Origin: a bacterium ADurb.Bin374
GTDB lineage: Bacteria > Riflebacteria > Ozemobacteria > Ozemobacterales > Ozemobacteraceae
Length of the DNA stretch: 16,058 nt
Direction: 5' to 3'
Assembly: GCA_002068715.1 (NCBI GenBank)
Contig: MWAR01000182.1
Coordinates: forward strand, 1 to 16,058
Every line of letters starts with the position of its first letter. Positions within the stretch are counted from its first letter, which is position 1. Positions 8,878-15,884 of the stretch are shown one piece after another. Both the position numbers and the translations under genes were made by a program. The notes below the pieces were generated by a model. That model was not told the DNA's origin, ran no database searches, and saw only the letters and a program-made list of their open reading frames with translations.

Positions 8878-8902
8878 CCGCCGCCCTGGGTGGGGGCGGC
8901 GG
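8878..8902. terminator. GC-rich hairpin between convergent genes
   Basis: CCGCCGCCC (8878-8886) pairs with GGGCGGCGG (8894-8902) around a 7-base loop, 23 bp after the EamA stop and 90 bp beyond the stop of the opposing gene. There is no T-tract. A second inverted pair GCCTGAA (8902-8908) / TTCAGGC (8933-8939) overlaps its end. It could terminate or stabilise transcripts from both sides. Confidence 0.5.
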
Positions 8903-8991
8903 CCTGAAGGGAGGAGGTTGAGGTTATTCCATTTCAGGCAGGCCCGGAGCCGACGTCCTGGTACGGTTCCGTTCCTGTTGTCAGACGTGCG

Positions 8992-9636
8992 TCAGGAGAG
9001 GGCTTTTCCGATTTCCTGGATCAGGTCGCGGACCGCTTCCTGGGCTTCCTGGTAGATCTGGTAGTTCTGGTTGTCGGTTTCTTCCCAGACGGGCATGATG
9101 TTCATGTCGTAGTCCGAGCCGCCGGGGAACGGGAAGCCAGCGCCGCCGAGCGAATCCGGGTCGAACTGCATGTTGGCCAGCCACAGGGTGACGATCGCTC
9201 CGCGAAGTTTCGCATATTTAGCGAGCAGAGCGTCTTTTTCCTTCGGCTCGGCGCCGGTTTTGATCAGTGCTTCGAGGTTCGCCAGGCGCGCTTGCATGAC
9301 ACTGCTCTTCGCAACGAACGAGCTCCAGATCAACTTCGTATTCTTGCGCCGCACGGCTGAAGCGCGAAACGTGGCGATCTCGGCGTCGGCCGCGAGCACG
9401 CTGTCGAACACCTTGGGGGTCAGGATCGTCGCCTCACCGATCGTTTCGACGGTGGCCGCATCGACGATACCGATGACTTCTTCGAATACCGACCGGAGGC
9501 CGTTCCAGTTCACGCCGCCATCCGAAAGTATCACGCGCCCATGGGTCCGGCCGGCGAGCATCTCGGGCGTCGCGGCGAATACCGCGCTGCCCAGCAGGGC
9601 CACGACCATCAACGCAACCTGTGCCATGCGAATCAT
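8992..9636 (-). CDS. Secreted protein of unknown family
   Basis: 214 residues from ATG 9636, chosen because AGGAG at 9644-9648 lies 7 bases upstream and a clean signal peptide follows (MIRMAQVALMVVALLGSAVFA, cut near Ala21/Ala22). The frame is open to 9855, but that extension is Cys/Arg-rich with no start signal. The mature part is about 190 residues: a short N-terminal segment, then mostly helical sequence (about 75-155, with Lys/Ala/Leu heptad-like runs such as SVMQARLANLEALIK), a Gly/Pro/Phe turn (GGAGFPFPGGSDYD), and a Gln/Glu-rich C-terminal helix. It has no cysteine and no catalytic motif. I do not recognise the family. It stands alone between convergent and tandem neighbours. An exported, probably helical protein is all that can be said. 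Confidence 0.75.
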   Translation of the reverse strand: MIRMAQVALMVVALLGSAVFAATPEMLAGRTHGRVILSDGGVNWNGLRSVFEEVIGIVDAATVETIGEATILTPKVFDSVLAADAEIATFRASAVRRKNTKLIWSSFVAKSSVMQARLANLEALIKTGAEPKEKDALLAKYAKLRGAIVTLWLANMQFDPDSLGGAGFPFPGGSDYDMNIMPVWEETDNQNYQIYQEAQEAVRDLIQEIGKALS

Positions 9637-9847
9637 CGTTTCACTCCTGGAACCTCGATTTTCCGGTATCTTATCGCAACTTGCGTACCACCACGACAAT
9701 CCGGTAGAAAAGCTGAAATAAAGCTGTTTCCGCGCATCGTCTTGTGCCGAAGTGCCTATTTTTTCGCGTTTCCTGCCACGTTTTCGGCATAGGGACCAAG
9801 AGTGATTCGTTGCACGTTGGAAACACAGCCCGGAGCGGCAAGCAAAG

Positions 9848-9872
9848 AAGCGCACCCGCGAAGAGTGCGCTT
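9848..9872 (-). terminator. Probable terminator of the 12-helix membrane protein gene
   Basis: On the minus strand, AAGCGCAC (9872-9865), a 9-base loop and GTGCGCTT (9855-9848) form an 8-bp stem followed by CTTTGCTTGCC. It lies 33 bp after the stop codon at 9905. Confidence 0.6.
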
Positions 9873-9904
9873 GAAGGGGATTGGAGCAGACGGGATACGG
9901 GAGA

Positions 9905-11221
9905 TTACGATTTCCGAAGCTTCTTAGTGCCGATGCTGAGCAGGAATCCGAGGCCGAGGCTGACGAACGAGCCGGCCATCAGGAGAGCCGCCCACGTCGT
10001 CGTCGAGAGGGTGCGCCCATATTCATAGATATTGCCGGCGGCCGTCTTGATGCCGAGACCGAAATACCTGATCGCCACGAGGCCGAGGAAGCCTGCGCAA
10101 ACGAGGTTCCGTCGGGTGAGAGCAACGACGAGATGCGCGCCGAAAATGAGATACCAGTTGATCGTCGAGAGGCCGTTTCCGATCTCGTCCGACCTGGCGG
10201 TGAAAAGGGCGAACAGGGTCAGGCCGATCAGCACGGTGGCATCGTAGACGTTGATCGAGTATATCTTCGCGATCTGCGTCCGGAAGAAACTCTGGAAGAA
10301 GAAGACTCCGGCGAGCAGATACGGCAGATAGACGAAGGTCAGCTTTCCGATCGCGGGGTTTCCCGCGGTCGCGTCGGCCATCACGTTCTTTTCGAGCTGG
10401 AACGGCAGGATCGCGAAGGGAAACAGCAGGAGCGCCCAGGAAAACGTCGTCGCGTCACCAACATACGGGTTGGGCTCGGCTTCCTCGAGACTGCTTTTCC
10501 GCCAGTTGGCGACGATGACCGGAAGCTGGATTGCGGCCGCGACGAGCCAGATCATGTATACGTCGACCTGACCGGAGAACGGCATTCCCGAATTGCCGCT
10601 TCCCGTCGAATCTATGACCGAGTAAATATAATTAGGAGCATAATATATCGTTGCGAATGCCATCAGGGGGTATACGAGGCGTTCCCAGCGAATCTTTATC
10701 TCGAGCCAGGTGAAAACGGCCCAGACCTTTACCGCGCCGAGGACCAGATAGAATGTGGAGAGGGTGAAGCCCCATGACCGGTCCATCACCGCGATGCGCA
10801 CCTGGTAAAACGTGAGGTCGGCCAGGAACACCATGACGAAGAACAGCAGCAACTTGCCGTGCCGGCTGTTCGTGCCGGTCCGGAGCAGGTAAATCGCCAT
10901 CGCGACCAGGACGATCTCGTAGACGTTCTGCACCCCGAAAAAGCCGGCGACGGTCCCGACCCCGACCGCGTTTTCCGACGCCGCACCGTTGACCAGATAC
11001 AAGCCCGCGATCATCAGCAGCACGCTCATCAGGTAGAGGGGGTTGGCGTCGATTATCAGGCGCATCCATCCGCCGTTTTCACCGTCGTCTCCGGCATTTC
11101 CCGAAGGCGGTTCGCCTTCCGGTGTTTCCGTGTGAATATCCCCGGCATCGCGAGAGCATTCCGGCTTCACGGCATCCGCCTGCTGCGTCTGGATTTCCTG
11201 GTTTGAAATGTTCTCTGTCAT
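9905..11221 (-). CDS. Polytopic membrane protein of unknown function with acidic N-terminal tail
   Basis: 438 residues from ATG 11221. GGAGG at 11228-11232 lies 6 bases upstream; the frame stays open to 11347 but without start signals. Residues 1-52 are acidic, hydrophilic and probably disordered (Glu, Asp, Gln, Pro, Gly). About twelve hydrophobic helices follow (near 61-79, 98-113, 123-141, 152-174, 182-201, 221-239, 258-275, 293-313, 325-341, 353-368, 371-388, 408-431), ending in a basic tail KKLRKS. The phrase DANPLYLMSVLLMIAGLYLV at the first helix resembles the start of uncharacterised multi-helix proteins from other environmental bacteria, as far as I recall. No transporter, enzyme or channel signature is visible. 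It is divergent from a secreted beta-rich protein gene, with a 293-bp shared upstream region, so the two may be co-regulated. Confidence 0.82.
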   Translation of the reverse strand: MTENISNQEIQTQQADAVKPECSRDAGDIHTETPEGEPPSGNAGDDGENGGWMRLIIDANPLYLMSVLLMIAGLYLVNGAASENAVGVGTVAGFFGVQNVYEIVLVAMAIYLLRTGTNSRHGKLLLFFVMVFLADLTFYQVRIAVMDRSWGFTLSTFYLVLGAVKVWAVFTWLEIKIRWERLVYPLMAFATIYYAPNYIYSVIDSTGSGNSGMPFSGQVDVYMIWLVAAAIQLPVIVANWRKSSLEEAEPNPYVGDATTFSWALLLFPFAILPFQLEKNVMADATAGNPAIGKLTFVYLPYLLAGVFFFQSFFRTQIAKIYSINVYDATVLIGLTLFALFTARSDEIGNGLSTINWYLIFGAHLVVALTRRNLVCAGFLGLVAIRYFGLGIKTAAGNIYEYGRTLSTTTWAALLMAGSFVSLGLGFLLSIGTKKLRKS

Positions 11222-11448
11222 ATCCCGCCTCCGTTCGCCGCGTTTTTTTCCATTCGATGACGTTGCTTTGGCGCAACCGGCATGCCAGCACGGACACGAA
11301 GGTCGCACGCCTCGTCGGCAGGCCGCGAACGACCGCCCAGAGCGCATTCGCCATCACGACCGCCCGTCGTTCGGGCCGGGCAGGAACCCCGGGTGCGACA
11401 CATCTGTCCATCTCCGGAGCGTCCAGAATGACGCAGTTCAGGAGAGAT

Positions 11449-11476
11449 TTGGAAATGAGCGGTTTTCATGTATGAT
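11449..11476 (+). promoter_or_regulatory. Candidate promoter of the secreted two-domain protein gene
   Basis: TTGGAA (11449-11454), a 16-base spacer and TATGAT (11471-11476, five of six consensus bases) lie 38 bp before the GTG start. Confidence 0.45.
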
Positions 11477-11514
11477 GCCCGGTGAGAGATACAAACCGGA
11501 TCGAGGAGGTTCTT

Positions 11515-12309
11515 GTGAGACACATCATTACCGCTTCCCTGCTGTTTCTTCTGGCTTGGTCGTCCGTCGTCCCGTCGCATGCCGCGCCGGCCCCGGTTCC
11601 CGCCGAGGCTGCCTCTGAGTGGGAAGTCGAAAAAATCGTTCTGTACCGTGATAACGGCAAAGGGGAAGCCGGAGACGAGACATCCTGGTTTTACCCGGCC
11701 GACCATGTGCATCACATTCTGGTGCGCTTCAAGTCGCTCAAGATCGGGCCCCTGAAACCGGTCGCAAAATTCATTTCGGTGAATACGGCCGCCGGCCGCA
11801 ATCTGCTCATCGCAGAGTCCCCGTCGGAAACCGCGCTCGTCGGGAACGAGTACAAGGGTTCCCTGACGCTGGAACGGGATTTCCCGGTCGGATACTACCG
11901 CTTCGAGCTCGAGATCAACGGAAAGCCCGTCACAGCGATCAACTACTGCGTGATGGACAAGCCCGCTGATTTCAAAATCTACGAGTATTCCCTCCACCTC
12001 CCCGATAAAGACGGGGAGCTCGGCGAGGAAGTGAAGGCCTTCACGCCGGAGAACCGACACCTGTATCTGAGCGTTCGAACGTCCGGTATCGTTCCCGGCA
12101 CCCGGCTGAAATGGACCTGGCGCGCCCTGGAAACGGAAAAGGGCCCCGGGGAGATCACCTCCGCCGAGGGGCGCCTCCAGGAGGTCGGCATCTTCAACCT
12201 CAGCCCCGATCTCAGGCTGGAAAATCCGCTTCCGATCGGTTCCTACAGTCTCGAAATGTATCTCGACGACAGCCCGATCGCGTCATTCCCCTTCGGCATA
12301 GTGAAATAG
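11515..12309 (+). CDS. Secreted protein with two related beta-rich domains, unknown function
   Basis: 264 residues from GTG 11515. GGAGG at 11505-11509 lies 5 bases upstream, and this start gives a good signal peptide (HIITASLLFLLAWSSVVPSHA, cut near residue 24). An in-frame GTG at 11482 would put a charged stretch before it and has no ribosome binding site. The mature protein looks like two beta-sandwich halves, about 36-147 and 155-264, each ending in a similar strand pattern: FPVGYYRFELEINGKPV (123-139) and LPIGSYSLEMYLDDSPI (239-255). Each half also has an aromatic/hydrophobic strand near its start (HHILVRFKSL; RHLYLSVRTSG). Such endings are common in Ig-like extracellular modules, but I cannot assign a family. 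Only one cysteine (Cys145) remains. It is divergent from the 12-helix membrane protein gene, and a hairpin with five T follows. Confidence 0.82.
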   Translation: MRHIITASLLFLLAWSSVVPSHAAPAPVPAEAASEWEVEKIVLYRDNGKGEAGDETSWFYPADHVHHILVRFKSLKIGPLKPVAKFISVNTAAGRNLLIAESPSETALVGNEYKGSLTLERDFPVGYYRFELEINGKPVTAINYCVMDKPADFKIYEYSLHLPDKDGELGEEVKAFTPENRHLYLSVRTSGIVPGTRLKWTWRALETEKGPGEITSAEGRLQEVGIFNLSPDLRLENPLPIGSYSLEMYLDDSPIASFPFGIVK

Positions 12310-12335
12310 TCTTCACAATAAAATAACGATCGTCG

Positions 12336-12355
12336 GAAGCCCGCTGGCGCTTTTT
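12336..12355 (+). terminator. Candidate rho-independent terminator
   Basis: AAGCCC, a GCT loop and GGCGCTT (one bulged C) are followed by TTTTT, 27 bp after the stop of the secreted two-domain protein gene. The stem is short. Confidence 0.45.
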
Positions 12356-12401
12356 CCATCCGGTTCTTGCCCCTTGCATGACAAAAGCTACTGTCGCGCT
12401 C

Positions 12402-12466
12402 CCGTTCGTGCCGAGTCTGCCGAAGCACGTGAGGCCCTCACCCTTCGGCAAGCTCAGGGCGAATGG
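12402..12466. repeat. Dispersed palindromic repeat, copy B, overlapping a gene end
   Basis: A 65-bp imperfect palindrome. CCGTTCGTGCCGAGTCTGCC.. (from 12402) and ..GGCAAGCTCAGGGCGAATGG (to 12466) pair at about 18 of 24 arm positions around a 17-base centre that itself contains GTGAGG/CCTCAC. It aligns with copy A at 7724-7789 across its whole length. Its right arm supplies the last three codons and the TGA of the minus-strand EamA gene. Confidence 0.75.
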
Positions 12467-13380
12467 GTGGTTTCCGGTTCGTCCGTCGGGCTTCTTTTCA
12501 GTAGAGGTCCGAATTGGGCCAGGAGGCACCCGGCGAGCATCAGCACGCAGCCGGCCGTCGCGCGCCAGGACATGCTTTCCCCGAGCAGCACCCGGCCGGT
12601 CCAGGCGGCGAACACGGCTTCGAGGCTCAGGATGATCGCGGCATGCGCCGGCAGGGCGTCTTTCTGCGCAACGACCTGGAGCGTGTATCCGACGCCCACC
12701 GAGATCAGCCCGCCGTAGGCGACCGGCACGAGCGCCTCCGACAGGCCGGCGACGGAGACGGATTCGCGCCAGAAGGCCATCGCCAGGCTGAGCGTTCCGC
12801 AGACGATGAACTGGCCGATCGAGAAGGAAATCGGCTCGAGCCGCGCCGCATACCGGCCGACGAGCAGAACATGGCCGGCCCAGAAGACTGCCCCGATCAG
12901 CTCCAGCAGGTCGCCGAACGCGATCGTGAACGCCTCGGTAACGCTCAGCAGGAAGAGGCCGCCGGCTGCCAGCACCACGCCGAACCAGGTCCACGTATCG
13001 GGCCGATGATGCGCGAACAAGCCGAACAGCGGCACGAACACCACGTACAACCCCGTGATGAAGCCGGCTTTTCCTGCCGTCGTCCAGACGAGGCCGACCT
13101 GCTGAAGTGAGGCGCCGGCGAACAGGAAGATCCCGGCGATGCAGCAAGCCCTGACATACCGCGACATCTCCAGGTCGATCCGGCCGCCTTCGTTCCTGAC
13201 GGCGTTCCGTTGGTACCAGGCAAGCGGCAGGAGCGCAAGCGCGCCGAGCAGGAACCGCACGCCGTTGAACGTGAACGGCCCGACGCTGTTCATACCGACG
13301 CGCTGGGCAACGAATGCCGCGCCCCAGACCAGGGCCGTCAGCAACAGCATCGCATCGGCTTTCCAGATTCTCGTATTCAT
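12454..13380 (-). CDS. EamA/DMT-family permease (second copy type)
   Basis: 308 residues from ATG 13380. GGAGG at 13386-13390 lies 5 bases upstream; the frame is open further up to 13506 but without support. Ten hydrophobic helices fall in two EamA repeats. Helix 1 reads LLLTALVWGAAFVAQRVGMN, then FNGVRFLLGALALLPL, GLYVVFVPLFGLFAHHRP and, in the second half, ISVGVGYTLQVVAQKDALPA followed by ILSLEAVFAAWTGRVLLGES, all usual for the family. It is not a close copy of the permease at 7962-8855. The substrate is unknown. The C-terminus (PETTHSP) ends inside palindromic repeat B, so the natural tail may have been replaced. It is divergent from the M3 peptidase gene with 150 bp between them. Confidence 0.9.
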   Translation of the reverse strand: MNTRIWKADAMLLLTALVWGAAFVAQRVGMNSVGPFTFNGVRFLLGALALLPLAWYQRNAVRNEGGRIDLEMSRYVRACCIAGIFLFAGASLQQVGLVWTTAGKAGFITGLYVVFVPLFGLFAHHRPDTWTWFGVVLAAGGLFLLSVTEAFTIAFGDLLELIGAVFWAGHVLLVGRYAARLEPISFSIGQFIVCGTLSLAMAFWRESVSVAGLSEALVPVAYGGLISVGVGYTLQVVAQKDALPAHAAIILSLEAVFAAWTGRVLLGESMSWRATAGCVLMLAGCLLAQFGPLLKRSPTDEPETTHSP

Positions 13381-13399
13381 CAGCTCCTCCGGGTGCCGT

Positions 13400-13428
13400 A
13401 GTATCCGACACCCACTCCCGATTTGCAA
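13400..13428 (-). promoter_or_regulatory. Candidate promoter of the second EamA gene
   Basis: On the minus strand, TTGCAA (13428-13423), a 17-base spacer and GATACT (13405-13400) lie 20 bases before the start codon. This leaves a short leader with the GGAGG site. The spacing is ideal and the hexamer matches are moderate (four of six each). Confidence 0.45.
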
Positions 13429-13530
13429 CCACCCGGCGGAAGAAACCGCACGGCGGGTGCATCGACAGCAAGGCCGTGATACCATGAACGCCGCAAAACA
13501 ACCCACCTTTGGGAAAAGAAGGAGTCAGGC

Positions 13531-15627
13531 ATGTTGATACGCTCTCTGCTCACCGTTCTGGCCGTCGTCTGCTGCGCCGGCCTGGCTTTCGCCGAACAGC
13601 CCAGGGCCGCCCAACCCGTCCAGGGCTGCAAGGTTCAGCTCGCGGATGTCGAAGGGATGCCCTTCGCCCCCCGATTCGATTTCACGAAGGAAGAAGTCGC
13701 GAAGGTCGCCTCCGACTCCCGCAAGGAGCTCGACGCACGCCTCGAAGAGATCGTGAAGGTGCCCGCCGGCAAGCGCACGTTCGACAACACCGTGAAAGCG
13801 TTCGAAGCGGCCCTGTCGGATTTCGGCGACGTCATCACCCTTCCGATCTTCATGTCGTATGTTTCTAAGGATGCCGCGGTGCGCGATGCCGCGGCCGCGC
13901 TCGAAGAGGAATCGAGCAAATACACCGTCGAGATCATGACCCGGCGCGATCTGTACAACGCCGTGAACGAGTTTGCCCAGACGAAACCGCAGCTTTCCGA
14001 TGAAGAGCAGTTTCTGCTCGACCGCATCATGCTCGGGTTCAAGCGCAACGGTCTCATGCTGTCCGAAGCCGACCTCGCGAAATACAAGGAGCTCAAGCAG
14101 CAGCTCGTCGCGACCGAACTCAAGTTCGAGAAAAACATCCGCGACTGGAAAGACCAGCTCGAGGTCACGAAAGAAGAGCTCGAAGGCCTTCCCGAGGACT
14201 TCATCGCGGGTCTCGCCACCACGACCGACGGCAAGTTCGTCGTGACCCTCAATTACCCCGACTACTTCCCGATGATGGACAACGCGAAGAACGACGACGT
14301 CCGCCGCCGGCTCGAGTTCAAGTTCAACAACCGCTGCGCCGATACCAACGTGCAGCTGCTCGAAGAGGGCCTAAGGCTCCGCCAGCAGCTCGCCGAACTG
14401 CTCGGATACAAGAACCACGCCGAATACCAGCTCGACGACCGCATGGCGAAAAAGCCCGAGGCGGTCACCGAGTTCCTCGACCGTCTGCACGGCAAGCTGC
14501 TTCCCAAGGCAAAAGCCGAGATGCGAGACCGCCTCGATCTTCGCGCGAAGGAAGCCGGCATCCGCACCACCGAGCCCCTGATGGGCTGGCAGTGGCGCTA
14601 CTGGAACAACCAGTACAGCAAAATGGTGCTCGACATCGACAAGGAAGCGATGAAGCAGTATTTCCCGCTCGAGACCGTCATGAACGGCATGCTCGCCATC
14701 TACGCCGAAGTCTTCGACGTGGTCATGGAAAAAGCCGCTCTCCCCGTCTGGAACGAGGAAGTGATGTCCTACGTCGTAAAGGAGAAGAACGGCGAGGTCA
14801 TCGGGTATCTCTTCATCGACCTGTTCCCGCGCGACGGGAAATACAAGCACCAGGCCTGCTTCGGTCTGGTCGGCGGCCGCGAACTGCCGGGCGGTGTCTA
14901 CCAGAAGCCGGCCTGCGCCATCGTCGGCAACTTCAACCGGCCCGCCGCCGGCCAGCCCTCGCTGCTGACCCACGACGACGTCGAGACGATGTTCCACGAG
15001 TTCGGCCACGTCACCCACAACCTCTTCACGAAGGCCCGCTACGGCATGTTCTCGGGAACCGCCGTCGCCCGCGACTTCGTCGAAGTGCCTTCGACGATCC
15101 TCGAGAACTGGGCCTGGAACAAGAACGTGCTCGAGCGCATCTCCGGCCACTGGAAGAACCCGTCCGAGAAGCTGCCCGCCGCGATGATCGACAGGCTAAT
15201 CAAGAGCCGGACCTTCGACTCCGGCCTCGTGAACGTGCGACAGATCTTTCTCACGGAGTTCGATATGGCCTGCCATACAACCGACCTGAAGAACACCACG
15301 ATCAGCTACGGCCGGCTCCAGCGGAGATACATGCTTACGCCCAAGAGCGTCGGAACCCATCCCCAGGCCAGCTTCGGCCATCTGATGGGCGGATATGACG
15401 CCGGCTATTACGGATATCTCTGGGCCCGCGCCATCTCGGCCGACATCTTCACCGAGTTCGAGAAGAACGGCGTGTTCGACGGCGCCACCGGGAAGAAGTA
15501 TCGCGACCTGATCCTCGCCCCCGGCCGCACCGCCGACCAGAACGTGCAGGTCCAGGCATTCCTCGGCCGCTCCTTCAACGAGGATGCCCTGCTCCGCCAG
15601 TTCGGCCTCGAAACCGCCGCGAAGTAA
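13531..15627 (+). CDS. Secreted M3A-family zinc oligopeptidase (thimet/Dcp-like)
   Basis: 698 residues. It is a metallopeptidase that cleaves short peptides in the M3A (thimet oligopeptidase, OpdA, Dcp) manner. The zinc site HEFGH is at 489-493, with catalytic Glu490; the third ligand is Glu518 in GTAVARDFVEVPSTILENW, at the same 29-residue spacing as in thimet oligopeptidase. Other family blocks: YLFIDLFPRDGKYKHQACF, GGVYQKPACAIVGNFNRP, and SFGHLMGGYDAGYYGYLWAR near the C-terminus with the substrate-binding tyrosines. Length and the all-helical N-terminal half fit the family. A signal peptide MLIRSLLTVLAVVCCAGLAFA (1-21) predicts export, whereas many M3A enzymes are cytosolic. AAGGAG at 13519-13524 supports the start. 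It is a single gene with a strong terminator, so peptide turnover in the periplasm is the likely role. Confidence 0.95.
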   Translation: MLIRSLLTVLAVVCCAGLAFAEQPRAAQPVQGCKVQLADVEGMPFAPRFDFTKEEVAKVASDSRKELDARLEEIVKVPAGKRTFDNTVKAFEAALSDFGDVITLPIFMSYVSKDAAVRDAAAALEEESSKYTVEIMTRRDLYNAVNEFAQTKPQLSDEEQFLLDRIMLGFKRNGLMLSEADLAKYKELKQQLVATELKFEKNIRDWKDQLEVTKEELEGLPEDFIAGLATTTDGKFVVTLNYPDYFPMMDNAKNDDVRRRLEFKFNNRCADTNVQLLEEGLRLRQQLAELLGYKNHAEYQLDDRMAKKPEAVTEFLDRLHGKLLPKAKAEMRDRLDLRAKEAGIRTTEPLMGWQWRYWNNQYSKMVLDIDKEAMKQYFPLETVMNGMLAIYAEVFDVVMEKAALPVWNEEVMSYVVKEKNGEVIGYLFIDLFPRDGKYKHQACFGLVGGRELPGGVYQKPACAIVGNFNRPAAGQPSLLTHDDVETMFHEFGHVTHNLFTKARYGMFSGTAVARDFVEVPSTILENWAWNKNVLERISGHWKNPSEKLPAAMIDRLIKSRTFDSGLVNVRQIFLTEFDMACHTTDLKNTTISYGRLQRRYMLTPKSVGTHPQASFGHLMGGYDAGYYGYLWARAISADIFTEFEKNGVFDGATGKKYRDLILAPGRTADQNVQVQAFLGRSFNEDALLRQFGLETAAK

Positions 15628-15647
15628 TCCTGCCGCCCCGCTTCACC

Positions 15648-15685
15648 ACCGGGCCCGCCCCTCTGGGGGGCCCGGTTTTCTTTTC
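15648..15685 (+). terminator. Rho-independent terminator of the M3 peptidase gene
   Basis: Perfect 9-bp arms ACCGGGCCC (15648-15656) and GGGCCCGGT (15668-15676) with an inner GCCC/GGG extension are followed by TTTTCTTTT. The hairpin starts 21 bp after the stop codon. Confidence 0.85.
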
Positions 15686-15850
15686 CCGGAATAGAACAAC
15701 GCAACGCAGAGTAACGGAGACACAGAGGAAGGTTTTCTCTATTGGCTCAGCACGAACGGGGATGCGAAATTGGCTTTTCGTATGCAGGAATCAAGTAACC
15801 ATCTGCGCCATCGGCGTCATCTGCGAATCGGTTCTCGTGCTGTTGTTCCG
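15686..15850. repeat. Mosaic of dispersed-repeat-like fragments
   Basis: This non-coding stretch contains three pieces resembling known scattered intergenic sequences. The first is AACGCAGAGTAACGGAGACA.. (from 15699), the inverse of the CTCCGTTACTCTGCGTT type. The second is a solo arm GGCTCAGCACGAACGGGG (15744-15761) matching the right arm of repeats A and B. The third is CATCTGCGCCATCGGCGTCA.. (from 15801), with an internal CATCTGCG duplication. It carries no coding potential. Confidence 0.5.
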
Positions 15851-15884
15851 AATGCTTTTGTTGTGTTTGAGGTATCATGTCCTC

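Noticed and set aside
9637..9855. N-terminal extension of the secreted 214-residue protein
   Set aside because: The extension is Cys/Arg-rich and would bury the signal peptide. ATG 9636 has a proper AGGAG site.
11079..11411. Minus-strand open frame of 110 codons spanning the start of the 12-helix gene
   Set aside because: It overlaps the true coding start in another frame, with basic low-complexity content and no ribosome binding site.
11482..11514. Upstream GTG start for the secreted two-domain protein
   Set aside because: No ribosome binding site. It would place a charged stretch before an otherwise clean signal peptide, and the GTG at 11515 has GGAGG at ideal distance.
12212..13501. Minus-strand open frame of 429 codons
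   Set aside because: Overlaps the second EamA gene in another frame. It is Arg-rich with no domain, and it also reads through repeat B.
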